DNA from: JAHRAW01 sp965243285
GTDB taxonomy: Bacteria > Pseudomonadota > Gammaproteobacteria > Arenicellales > Poriferihabitantaceae
Length of the DNA stretch: 64,000 bases
Reading direction: 5' to 3'
Assembly (NCBI GenBank): GCA_965243285.1
Contig: OZ251537.1
Coordinates: 868,001-932,000, forward strand
Below are positions 32,538-40,125 of the stretch, piece by piece. The position numbers and the translations under genes were made by a program. How positions within the stretch are numbered: position 1 is the first letter of the stretch; each line of letters begins with the position of its first letter. The notes beneath the pieces are model-generated. The model saw nothing but the letters and a program-made list of their open reading frames with translations. It ran no database searches and had not been told where the DNA came from.

Positions 32538-33110
32538 ATGTTTGGATTGACTAAAAAATCCCGCTATCGGAGATGAAGCGGCAAGCCGCCATACCCCGAA
32601 GCCATTGCTGCGGAAGTCGCCGAGGTACGCATCGTGGCGCACCGCGGCCATGCGGGCGCGCAGTACGATATGGGGTTGTGCTATGAAAATAGCGTAGGAG
32701 TTACTAAAAATAATCACCCCGCATTTCGCTGGTATCAAAAATCGGCGCAGCAGGGAAATGTGGCTGCGCAAAATAATTTGGGACATGCTTATTATCATGG
32801 CTTGGGCCTTGCCCAAGACTATCGCGAGGCATTGCGCTGGCATCGCAAAGCAGCGGAGCAGGGGGATGATGAGGCGCAAAATAATTTAGGGATCACTTAT
32901 GCAAGGGGCGAAGGCGTTATAAAGAATGTAAAGGAAGCATACATTTGGTATTCCACGGCCAAAGCATTAGGCAACGAAGGCGCGGCTGAGAATTTGCGCA
33001 TTAACAATTGGCTGAATTTTTTAACACCAGCGGAGATACGCGCTGCGAAAAGCGAAGTACGCCGCCGCCTAAAAGCCATCGAAGCCGGCACCTACACCAC
33101 CGAAGATTAA
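32538..33110 (+). pseudogene. Sel1-repeat protein, frameshifted short copy
   Basis: This is a shortened paralogue of the gene at 34536. The ATG at 32538 gives MFGLTKK, then loss of one A from an A-run and loss of two bases about 40 bases later put the intervening 15 codons out of frame, with a TGA. The frame is restored at CCCGAAGCC. From there three Sel1 repeats and a C-terminal cap nearly identical to the 34536 gene follow. Translation could restart at a GTG at 32634, giving 158 residues, but no good ribosome site is visible. The copy looks like a duplication that lost about 14 repeats. Confidence 0.8.
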
Positions 33111-33123
33111 GGGTTTTATCTAT

Positions 33124-33978
33124 CTAAATTTGCACGGCGGGTTTGCTTTTGCCGCCGCTTTTGCCGCCACCCCTAAATAGCCAGCCCCAAATTACTCCGA
33201 AAAGTGGCACCAAATAGCCCACTTGGGACATAAAAACGGCGCCGTTGTCGCGGATGATGGTGAAGCGCACCGAGAAGGCGAAGGCGGTGGCGACCACGCC
33301 GAGGAATAGCATGGCCAGCGCCGGCGCCCAGCCCGGGCGCGCTGCGAGCAACCCCTCGAACAGCATCGCCGACGGCAACATATAAATGGCGGCGGTGAGC
33401 ATGATGGCGGCCGAGGTGGCGATGGTGGGTAGATGGCCGACGCGGCGCGCCAACACCGAGGAGGCGGCGTAGCAGGCGCCGGCGAGCATCACCGCGATTT
33501 GCCCTTTGATGCCGCCGAGCCCGCTTGCCAGCAATTCGACGATAACCAACACCGCCACGCCGCCGAAGCCGACCACCGTGCCGAGGCCGCGCGCCCAGTT
33601 GACGCGTTCATCGCGGGTGCTGAAATGTGAAAACAGCAATGCGCAGAAGGTGCCGGTGGCCATCAACAGGGCAGATTCGGCGCTGCTGATGAATTGTTGC
33701 CCCCAACTGATCAAAAAAAATGGCGCCGCGCTGTTGAGCAGCCCGATGGTCGCCGCCAGCCGCCACTCGCCGCCCGTCATGCGCGGCGTCTGGCCGACCA
33801 ATAGGCCGAGCGCCAACAGCAGCGCGCCGCCCATGGACACCCGCAGCGCCGAAATCGACAACGGCCCGAAGCCCTGCAAGGCCACCGCAATCACCGGAAA
33901 TGAGGCCCCCCAAATCGCGCCGACTAATAACAGGCGCGCCACATCGAAGGCCGTCGGCGGGCGAATGGTGGCGGGCAT
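33124..33978 (-). CDS. EamA/DMT-family transporter
   Basis: From the Met at 33978 the product has 284 residues and about ten hydrophobic helices in two EamA halves, opening with VARLLLVGAIWGASFPVIAV and later SSAESALLMATGTFCALLF and FMSQVGYLVPLFGVIWGWLF. Substrates of this family vary (amino acids, metabolites). The last residues (GGKSGGKSKPAVQI) are encoded by the A-element-like sequence at 33112-33170, which appears to supply its stop codon. Confidence 0.85.
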   Translation of the reverse strand: MPATIRPPTAFDVARLLLVGAIWGASFPVIAVALQGFGPLSISALRVSMGGALLLALGLLVGQTPRMTGGEWRLAATIGLLNSAAPFFLISWGQQFISSAESALLMATGTFCALLFSHFSTRDERVNWARGLGTVVGFGGVAVLVIVELLASGLGGIKGQIAVMLAGACYAASSVLARRVGHLPTIATSAAIMLTAAIYMLPSAMLFEGLLAARPGWAPALAMLFLGVVATAFAFSVRFTIIRDNGAVFMSQVGYLVPLFGVIWGWLFRGGGKSGGKSKPAVQI

Positions 33979-34294
33979 GGCGGCGGGTGGCGAGCAAGGA
34001 AGCCGCTGGCCGGGGAAATCCGCGGCCGCGAGTATAGCGCCGCCGGTGCGGTAATTTGGCGGCGGAATTTGCCGGTCGGGGGGATGTGGATTCAAAAAGC
34101 AGCGAGCGCTTCATATATATTGATGCCTACCTATCGATTCATAAATATTGAATCCTCGATTGGGGTCATTAAAGCGAGGTCATGATAAATTCGCTATATC
34201 GATATTAAATCGCTAAAATCGTTGCATCACTAAAATTCATATTGAATCTGCCGTCAATTTTTCGCTGGTGAGTTTTATACTGGGTGTTTTATTT
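33979..34294. other. Non-coding region upstream of the EamA gene
   Basis: No supported gene. The first part may carry the promoter of the EamA gene. The rest is AT-rich with several ATCGAT-like stretches (TTGATGCCTACCTATCGATT, CTATATCGATATTAAATCGC). Confidence 0.5.
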
Positions 34295-34438
34295 GGGAAT
34301 TATATGGTTGTTGACCCAACAATAAAAAACCGCTTGCATTACCCCAAAACCCCATAAAAAACCCTAACCAAGCATACTTCACGCAGTGCTATAAAATCGG
34401 CATGAAATAAGGATTGGGGCAATAAGTATATAATTCCC
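34295..34438. mobile_element. B-element, full form (144 bp)
   Basis: The termini are GGGAATTATAT and ATATAATTCCC, with imperfect matching extending to about 25 bp. The interior is the reverse complement of the copy at 25667, including CCGCTTGCATTACCCCAA. No clear target duplication is seen (TTTTATTT left, TTAATTAA right), so this is an older or rearranged insertion. It sits directly upstream of the Sel1 leader. Confidence 0.85.
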
Positions 34439-34442
34439 TTAA

Positions 34443-34535
34443 TTAATGTATCGACTAACCCGTTAAAATCGCCGTCGATGTTTTACATCGCCGCCCTAGA
34501 TTAAAATCAACGCATCAACATTAAGAGCCAAAACA
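34443..34535 (+). promoter_or_regulatory. Leader shared by the cytoplasmic Sel1 genes (copy 2)
   Basis: Near-identical to 32445-32537. A weak stem is possible at CGATGTTTTACATCG. The leader probably contains the promoter; no consensus -35 is obvious. Confidence 0.65.
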
Positions 34536-36623
34536 ATGTTTGGATTGACTAAAAAAATCACGCTATCGGAGATGAAGCGGCAAGCCGCCGAACACCCCGA
34601 AGCCATTGCTGCCGAAGTCGCCGAGTTACGCATCGTGGCGGAACATGGCAATGCGCTCTTGCAATACGAGATTGGGTTGTGCTATGCAAATGGCATCGGG
34701 GTTGCTAAAAATAATCGCACCGCAGTTCGCTGGTATCAAAAATCGGCGCAGCATGGAAATGCGGCTGCGCAATTTGAGTTAAGCGTGGCGTATGCGAATG
34801 GTATCGGGATAGCCCAAGATCATCGCGAGGCGGTGCGTTGGTCTCAAAAAGCAGCGGCGCAGGGAAATAAGGATGCGCAATTTAATTTAGGCGTCGCTTA
34901 TACCATCGGCGCGGGCATTGATAAAGATAGGCGCGAAGCGATGCGCTGGTATCGCAAAGCGGCGCAGCAGGGGGATATGCATGCACAATATAATGTGGGC
35001 GCGAGCTATTGGTTTGGCGACGGCGTTGTGCAAGATAGGCGCGAGGCGGTGCGCTGGTACCGCAAATCGGCGCTGCAAGGAGATGCGAATGCGCAACTGA
35101 AAATGGGCGATGCCTATGATTATGGCGAAGGCATAGCGCAAGATCATCGCGAGGCCGTGCGCTGGTATGGCAAAGCGGCGCAGCAAGGCGATGCGGAAGC
35201 GCAAAATAATTTGGGCTATGCTTATGCTCATGGCGAAGGCATAGCGCAAGATCATCACGAGGCAGCGCGCTGGTATGGCAAGGCGGCGCAGCAAGGAGAT
35301 GCGAATGCGCAAAATAATTTAGGACATGCTTATTATCATGGCTTGGGCGTTGCCCAAGACTATCGCGAGGCAGCGCGCTGGTATGGCAAAGCAGCGAAGC
35401 AGGAGCATCCGAATGCGCTGGGTATGGTGGGCTATGCCTATACAACCGGTGAAGGAATCGACCATGACCCTCGCGCCGCGGTGCGTTGGTATCGCAAGGC
35501 GGCGGCGTTAGGGAATAGCGATGCGCAACATAATTTAGCGGTCGCTTATGCAGGGGGCGACGGCATAGCCCAAGATCATCGCGAGGCGGTGCGCTGGTAT
35601 CGCAAAGCGGCGCAGCAAGGAAATATGAATGCGCAATTAAAACTGGGCGAGGCCTATGATGATGGTGAGGGCGTCGCCAAAAATCATCGCGAAGCAGTGC
35701 GCTGGTACCGCAAAGCGGCGCAGCAAGGCGATGCGGAAGCGCAAAATAATGTGGGCTATGCTTATGGTAATGGCGAAGGCGTAGCGCAAGATCATCGCGA
35801 GGCGGTGCGCTGGTATGGCAAGGCGGCGCAGCAAGGCGATGCGACTGCGCTAAATAATTTGGGCTATGCTTATTATTTTGGCTTGGGCGTCGCCCAAGAC
35901 TATCGTGAGGCGGTGCGCTGGCATCGCAAAGCGGCGAAGTATGGGCATCCGCGGGCGCAATTTATGTTGGGAGATGCCTATTCAACCGGTGAAGGAATCG
36001 ACCAAGATCATTATAAAGCGGTGCGCTGGTACCGCAAAGCGGCGAAGTATGGGCATTCGCAGGCGCAAGCTAATTTGGGAGATGCCTATTCAACCGGTGA
36101 AGGAATCGACCAAGATCATTATAAAGCGGTGCGCTGGTATCGCAAAGCGGCGAAGCATGGGCATTCGTACGCGCAAGCTAAATTGGGCTATGCCTATTCA
36201 ACCGGTGAAGGAATCGACCAAGATCATGGTAAAGCAGTGCGCTGGTATCGCAAAGCGGCGGAGCAGGGGCATTCGCAGGCGCAATCTAAATTGGGCTATG
36301 CCTATTCAACCGGTGAAGGAATCGATCAAGATCATTGTAAAGCGGTGCGCTGGTATCGCAAAGCAGCGGCGCTGGGGAATGATGAGGCGCAAAATAATTT
36401 AGGGAGCACTTATGCAAGGGGCGAAGGCGTTATAAGGAATGTAAAGGAAGCATACATTTGGTATTCCACGGCCAAAGCATTAGGCAACGAAGGCGCGGCT
36501 GAGAATTTGCGCATTAACAATTGGCTGGATTTTCTAACATCAGCGGAAATACGCGCTGCGAAAAGCGAAGTACGCCGCCGCCTAAAAGCCATCGAAGCCG
36601 GCACCTACACCACCGAAGATTAA
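34536..36623 (+). CDS. Sel1-repeat (SLR) protein with 17 repeats, no signal peptide
   Basis: The 695-residue product is a solenoid of seventeen 36-residue Sel1-like repeats (pattern AQQGDAxAQNNLGYAY..GEG, then HREAVRWYRKA), with a short N-cap MFGLTKKITLSEMKRQAAEH and a C-cap ending EIRAAKSEVRRRLKAIEAGT. Sel1 repeats bind protein or peptide partners. No catalytic domain, membrane helix or export signal is seen, so it is probably cytoplasmic. At DNA level the repeats are 108 bp, and several neighbours (13-16) are nearly identical, which favours repeat gain and loss by recombination. It shares its leader and C-cap with the pseudogene at 32538. Confidence 0.9.
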   Translation: MFGLTKKITLSEMKRQAAEHPEAIAAEVAELRIVAEHGNALLQYEIGLCYANGIGVAKNNRTAVRWYQKSAQHGNAAAQFELSVAYANGIGIAQDHREAVRWSQKAAAQGNKDAQFNLGVAYTIGAGIDKDRREAMRWYRKAAQQGDMHAQYNVGASYWFGDGVVQDRREAVRWYRKSALQGDANAQLKMGDAYDYGEGIAQDHREAVRWYGKAAQQGDAEAQNNLGYAYAHGEGIAQDHHEAARWYGKAAQQGDANAQNNLGHAYYHGLGVAQDYREAARWYGKAAKQEHPNALGMVGYAYTTGEGIDHDPRAAVRWYRKAAALGNSDAQHNLAVAYAGGDGIAQDHREAVRWYRKAAQQGNMNAQLKLGEAYDDGEGVAKNHREAVRWYRKAAQQGDAEAQNNVGYAYGNGEGVAQDHREAVRWYGKAAQQGDATALNNLGYAYYFGLGVAQDYREAVRWHRKAAKYGHPRAQFMLGDAYSTGEGIDQDHYKAVRWYRKAAKYGHSQAQANLGDAYSTGEGIDQDHYKAVRWYRKAAKHGHSYAQAKLGYAYSTGEGIDQDHGKAVRWYRKAAEQGHSQAQSKLGYAYSTGEGIDQDHCKAVRWYRKAAALGNDEAQNNLGSTYARGEGVIRNVKEAYIWYSTAKALGNEGAAENLRINNWLDFLTSAEIRAAKSEVRRRLKAIEAGTYTTED

Positions 36624-36760
36624 GGGTTTTATCTATCTAAATTTGCACGGTTGGGTTTGATTTTGATGTTGCTTTTGATTTGGCTGTTGATGTTGGCTTT
36701 AACTTACCGCGTATGCGGTGGGTTCAGTTAAAAGCCCTCGCGACGGCAAAAAAAGCCCAC
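36624..36760. repeat. A-element-like 3' flank of the Sel1 gene
   Basis: Directly after the stop codon comes GGGTTTTATCTATC plus TAAATTTGCACGG, a diverged A terminus. The same sequence follows the Sel1 pseudogene at 33111. TTTTGATGTTGC-type arrays and a short ACTTACCGCGTATGCGGTGG hairpin follow. Confidence 0.65.
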
Positions 36761-36777
36761 CACGACTCCGAAAAAAT

Positions 36778-36823
36778 CCCCCGCCAGTCGACCAACCAGC
36801 GGGGGTTTTTGCTATATTCGCTT
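36778..36823 (+). terminator. Terminator hairpin fused to an extended -10 promoter
   Basis: The stem CCCCCGC/GCGGGGG with a 14-base loop is followed by TTTTTGCTATATTCGC. The T-tract is also the start of TGCTATATT, an extended -10 hexamer, for the small secreted-protein gene at 36897. The same arrangement recurs at 39271 and, without a full stem, at 40050 and 41670. Confidence 0.7.
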
Positions 36824-36896
36824 TTTTAGCGAAAAGTCCCTGCTGCACCTGCGGCGGAAATACCCAACCACCGCAATCAATATTGAGAAATTTTCG

Positions 36897-37235
36897 ATGA
36901 AATATTCACTCGTTTTAGCAGTTTTAGGTCTGTTTTTAGGTTTGATATCGGTTAGCCATGCCGACACTTTTTACACCCCGCTCATTGGCGTAAATTATGC
37001 GGCAGAAAAAATGTCATGGGCTGATGTGCTGTTGGCCGCATCGAAGGGCCTACAAGAACCGTCTACGAATGTAGGTACCTCTCTGCTTAATATGGGAACA
37101 TCAATGAAAAATGCACGGCAACAACAAGTGGCGCGCAATAAAGCCGAGAAAATGGAACGCGAAGCCATCGCACGTCAAGAACGATTAATAAGGGCTCTTG
37201 AATCTTTGTCGGCTAATCGTCCGGCTACTCAATAG
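36897..37235 (+). CDS. Small exported protein of unknown function
   Basis: The 112-residue product has a clear signal peptide (KYSLVLAVLGLFLGLISVSHA). The mature part is about 90 residues: TFYTPLIGVNYAAEKMSWAD, then a helical, charged segment (KNARQQQVARNKAEKMEREA) likely to form a coiled coil. No family is recognised. It has its own promoter/terminator module and is AT-richer than the housekeeping genes. It probably acts in the periplasm or outside the cell. Confidence 0.65.
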   Translation: MKYSLVLAVLGLFLGLISVSHADTFYTPLIGVNYAAEKMSWADVLLAASKGLQEPSTNVGTSLLNMGTSMKNARQQQVARNKAEKMEREAIARQERLIRALESLSANRPATQ

Positions 37236-37268
37236 TCAATTAATCGGCACACCGTAAATCCCCGCTGG

Positions 37269-37297
37269 TTGACAAACTGTCGGGGTTGCTGTATAAT
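37269..37297 (+). promoter_or_regulatory. Perfect sigma-70 consensus promoter of the GmrSD-like gene
   Basis: TTGACA at 37269-37274 and TATAAT at 37292-37297 are separated by exactly 17 bases. The spacer forms one arm of a CCCCG/CGGGG hairpin, so the upstream gene's terminator and this promoter overlap. The start codon lies 66 bases after the -10. Confidence 0.85.
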
Positions 37298-37363
37298 ATA
37301 CATCGTCCGCATCTAGTTATGCGCTTCGGCGTTCTCTCATATTAACTATCATAGGCGACCACA

Positions 37364-39226
37364 ATGAGTGAAACCAACCCCCAAGACCACCGCAAATCCG
37401 TTCGTGAATGGCTTTCCATGGATATCCAATGGAAAATTCCGGTGTATCAGCGCCACTATGCATGGGATGCCAGAGAAGATTTTGGCGCGCCGCAAATGTT
37501 TTTTGAGACAGTTAAATCCCAAGCAATTTCCCGGTTAGAAAAACAACGCTCAACACCACATTATTTTGGCGCTATTTTGGTGAATGAGAAGGAACCAACC
37601 GACACCCACATAAATTACGATGTGGTGGATGGGCAACAGCGCCTGACCACATTGAGCGTGGCGCTGTTTGCGCTCATCGGCGCGGCCAAAAAGTTTGGTG
37701 ATGCCGATGAACTAAAACAAGAGTTGGAAAACTATCTGTTTTTACCATCCAGCCCTAGTGAATCAAGGGCTGATCGAACCAAGGTTCGCCCTACCAATTT
37801 CGACCACGACAAATTCTTAAAATTGTTGAACTACGCTTATCGTGACAGCGTGCAAGACCAATGGGAAAATCGCGACAACTTTGACAAATCTAAAGTTGTG
37901 TTTGCGACTAATTTTCTCTTTGAGAAATCTATAGATTTCATCAAAACAGAATGCGTTGCGAAAGACCGCCCTTGCCATGAAGGAATTAATGCCTTGCGCG
38001 ATGCCATTTTGGACGGCTTTGAATTCGTGTTGATTGAATTGACCAATGAGGACAAAGCGCAAAAGGTGTTTGAAACCATGAACACCACCGGCAAACCGCT
38101 CACCACTTTCGACATTATTCGCAACAGTGTATTTGAGCGCGCGGATGAAGAAGAGACCGGGTTGGACGAGGATTTGTTCCATTCCGAACAATGGCAAGTA
38201 TTAGAAGATCCTTTTTGGGAGAGGTATCCCGGCGCACGCGATGACGGTACCACGCATATAGAAATGTATATCGCCCGCATGCTGATGGCAAAAGAGGGCA
38301 AATATATCAACCTGAACCGCAATTCCATCGTCAAGGCGTATAAAGAGAAATACGCCAAAGAAAACGATATGACGGCGAACGTTAAGACTGAAATCGCCGA
38401 AATATCCACCTATGTACCAACCTACAAATATTTAGTGGATTGCCCGGGTAGCAGAAACCCGGTTGCCGACGGTTTTGAGTTCGGTTGGTTTATGCATAGC
38501 CAATGCAAAAACCTGGATATGGCGTCAGCGATTTTTGTAATTATTGCCAGCAAACAGAATCCGAAAGAAAAGCAGCGGATGATTCATTTGCTGGAAAGTT
38601 ATGTTATGCGACGGGCAGTGTGTGGTCTACCAGATGGCACATATAACAACAACCAATCGCCGTCCATTTGCAAAGTACTTGACAACAATCCGGACTATGA
38701 CAAGTTGCGCGATTATTTGCATTCGCTGAATGGTACAACTGCTGTGTTTCCCAAAAACAGCAATGTTAAAGAGGGTTGCGTGAGCCACCCAATTTTCACA
38801 TCGAAAAAGAAATACCTCCGCTACATCTTTGATGCGTTGGCATTGAAATTAGCCGACCCTGATGATGAAGTCACTGGTATTGGCAAATTGACCGTAGGCC
38901 ACATCATTCCGCAAGGTTGGAAGGATACACCTTGGCAGAAATACCTCGACGAGAGAAGGTTTACAGAGGATGTCGTCGATAGCCGCTTGCATACCATCGG
39001 CAATTTAACCCCCATGTCTGGCAAGCGTAATGCCAGCAAATCCAACAATCCGTGGGCAGGCGAAAACAGCGATGGCGCGCGCGATCACTTGCTGGATTGC
39101 AAGTTAACCATGACCAAAAAAATTGGCGAGGAAAATACGGATTGGGATATCGACAATGTCACCGCTCGTAGCGAAGAGATTGCAAAAACCATTTGCGAAA
39201 TCTGGCCGGACGACATTAGAAGTTAA
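37364..39226 (+). CDS. GmrSD-type DUF262/DUF1524 restriction protein
   Basis: The 620-residue product has the DUF262 (GmrS-like, ParB-fold) N-terminus: IPVYQRHYAWD near residue 25, HYFGAILVNE, and VVDGQQRLTTLSV near residue 88, then FETMNTTGKPLTTFDIIRN. The C-terminal DUF1524 (GmrD-like HNH) part has LTVGHIIPQGW near residue 510 (His) and LHTIGNLTPMSGKRNASKSN (Asn residues of the HNH centre). GmrSD enzymes cut DNA with glucosylated or otherwise modified cytosine using NTP, so a type IV anti-phage role is likely. All key motifs look intact. It is a single-gene cassette with a perfect promoter in front and a terminator behind. Confidence 0.88.
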   Translation: MSETNPQDHRKSVREWLSMDIQWKIPVYQRHYAWDAREDFGAPQMFFETVKSQAISRLEKQRSTPHYFGAILVNEKEPTDTHINYDVVDGQQRLTTLSVALFALIGAAKKFGDADELKQELENYLFLPSSPSESRADRTKVRPTNFDHDKFLKLLNYAYRDSVQDQWENRDNFDKSKVVFATNFLFEKSIDFIKTECVAKDRPCHEGINALRDAILDGFEFVLIELTNEDKAQKVFETMNTTGKPLTTFDIIRNSVFERADEEETGLDEDLFHSEQWQVLEDPFWERYPGARDDGTTHIEMYIARMLMAKEGKYINLNRNSIVKAYKEKYAKENDMTANVKTEIAEISTYVPTYKYLVDCPGSRNPVADGFEFGWFMHSQCKNLDMASAIFVIIASKQNPKEKQRMIHLLESYVMRRAVCGLPDGTYNNNQSPSICKVLDNNPDYDKLRDYLHSLNGTTAVFPKNSNVKEGCVSHPIFTSKKKYLRYIFDALALKLADPDDEVTGIGKLTVGHIIPQGWKDTPWQKYLDERRFTEDVVDSRLHTIGNLTPMSGKRNASKSNNPWAGENSDGARDHLLDCKLTMTKKIGEENTDWDIDNVTARSEEIAKTICEIWPDDIRS

Positions 39227-39270
39227 GTCCGGCGGCAATAACCGTCGGTGATTTCGATCACCATTGCCCA

Positions 39271-39303
39271 CCCCGCCCTTACCGGCGGGGTTTTTGCTAT
39301 ATA
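39271..39303 (+). terminator. Terminator hairpin plus TGCTATAT element
   Basis: The stem CCCCGCC/GGCGGGG is followed by TTTTTGCTATATACG. It ends transcription from the GmrSD-like gene and probably provides the -10 for the next Sel1 gene. Confidence 0.8.
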
Positions 39304-39363
39304 CGCCGCTGACATTGTCGCCTAGATTAAATCAACAACCCATCAACATTAAGAGATAAGAAA

Positions 39364-40041
39364 ATGTTTCGATTTATCGCAAAAATAGTGCTAATGGCGC
39401 TGATGATGTGCGCTGTAGCATCATGTGATCAATCCACGGCTGACGAAGTAGCCGAATGGCGCATTTCTGCGGAGCAGGGAGATGCGGCTGCGCAATATAA
39501 TTTGGGCCATGCCTATGATAAGGGCGAAGGCATCACCCAAGACAAGCGCGAGGCAGTGCGCTGGTATCGCAAAGCGGCGGAACAAGGGAATGCGACTGCG
39601 CAAAATAATTTGGGCGTGGCCTACGCTACTGGCGAAGGCATCACCCAAGACCTGCGCGAGGCAGTGCGCTGGTATCGCAAAGCGGTGGAACAAGGGGTTG
39701 CGACTGCGCAATATAATTGGGGCTCTGGCTATTATAAGGGCGAAGGCATCACCCAAGACAAGCGCGAGGCAGTGCGCTGGTATCGCAAAGTGGCTGCACA
39801 AGGGGAAGCGGCTGCGCAATATAATTTGGGCTATGCCTACCTGAATGGCGAAGGTGTCATAACGGACGAAAAGGAAGCGTACATCTGGTTTTCCATCGCC
39901 AAAGTATTTGGCAATGAAGTCGCGGCTCAGAGTTTACGCAATACCAACTGGCAAGATTATCTATCCCCAGCAGACCTACGCGCCGCGAAAACCGAAGCCA
40001 AAAAGCTCCTGGAAAAGATTGAAGCGTCGATGGGGGGTTAA
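39364..40041 (+). CDS. Sel1-repeat lipoprotein, 4 repeats
   Basis: The 225-residue product has a lipoprotein signal, MFRFIAKIVLMALMMCAVAS followed by Cys, then four Sel1 repeats (AEQGDAAAQYNLGHAY..GEGITQDKREAVRWYRKA) and a cap ending RAAKTEAKKLLEKIEA. It should be anchored to a membrane facing the periplasm. The signal region and repeats are nearly identical at DNA level to the next gene, so they are recent duplicates. A Shine-Dalgarno-like AAGAGATAAG precedes the ATG. Possible roles are scaffolding, or an inhibitor or receptor partner, as for other secreted Sel1 proteins; this is inference. Confidence 0.88.
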   Translation: MFRFIAKIVLMALMMCAVASCDQSTADEVAEWRISAEQGDAAAQYNLGHAYDKGEGITQDKREAVRWYRKAAEQGNATAQNNLGVAYATGEGITQDLREAVRWYRKAVEQGVATAQYNWGSGYYKGEGITQDKREAVRWYRKVAAQGEAAAQYNLGYAYLNGEGVITDEKEAYIWFSIAKVFGNEVAAQSLRNTNWQDYLSPADLRAAKTEAKKLLEKIEASMGG

Positions 40042-40125
40042 AGCAGACTAGGATTTTTTGCTATATTCGCTGCCGGCATGGTCGTCTGGATTAAATCAAC
40101 AACCCATCAACTAAAGGGTAAGAAA

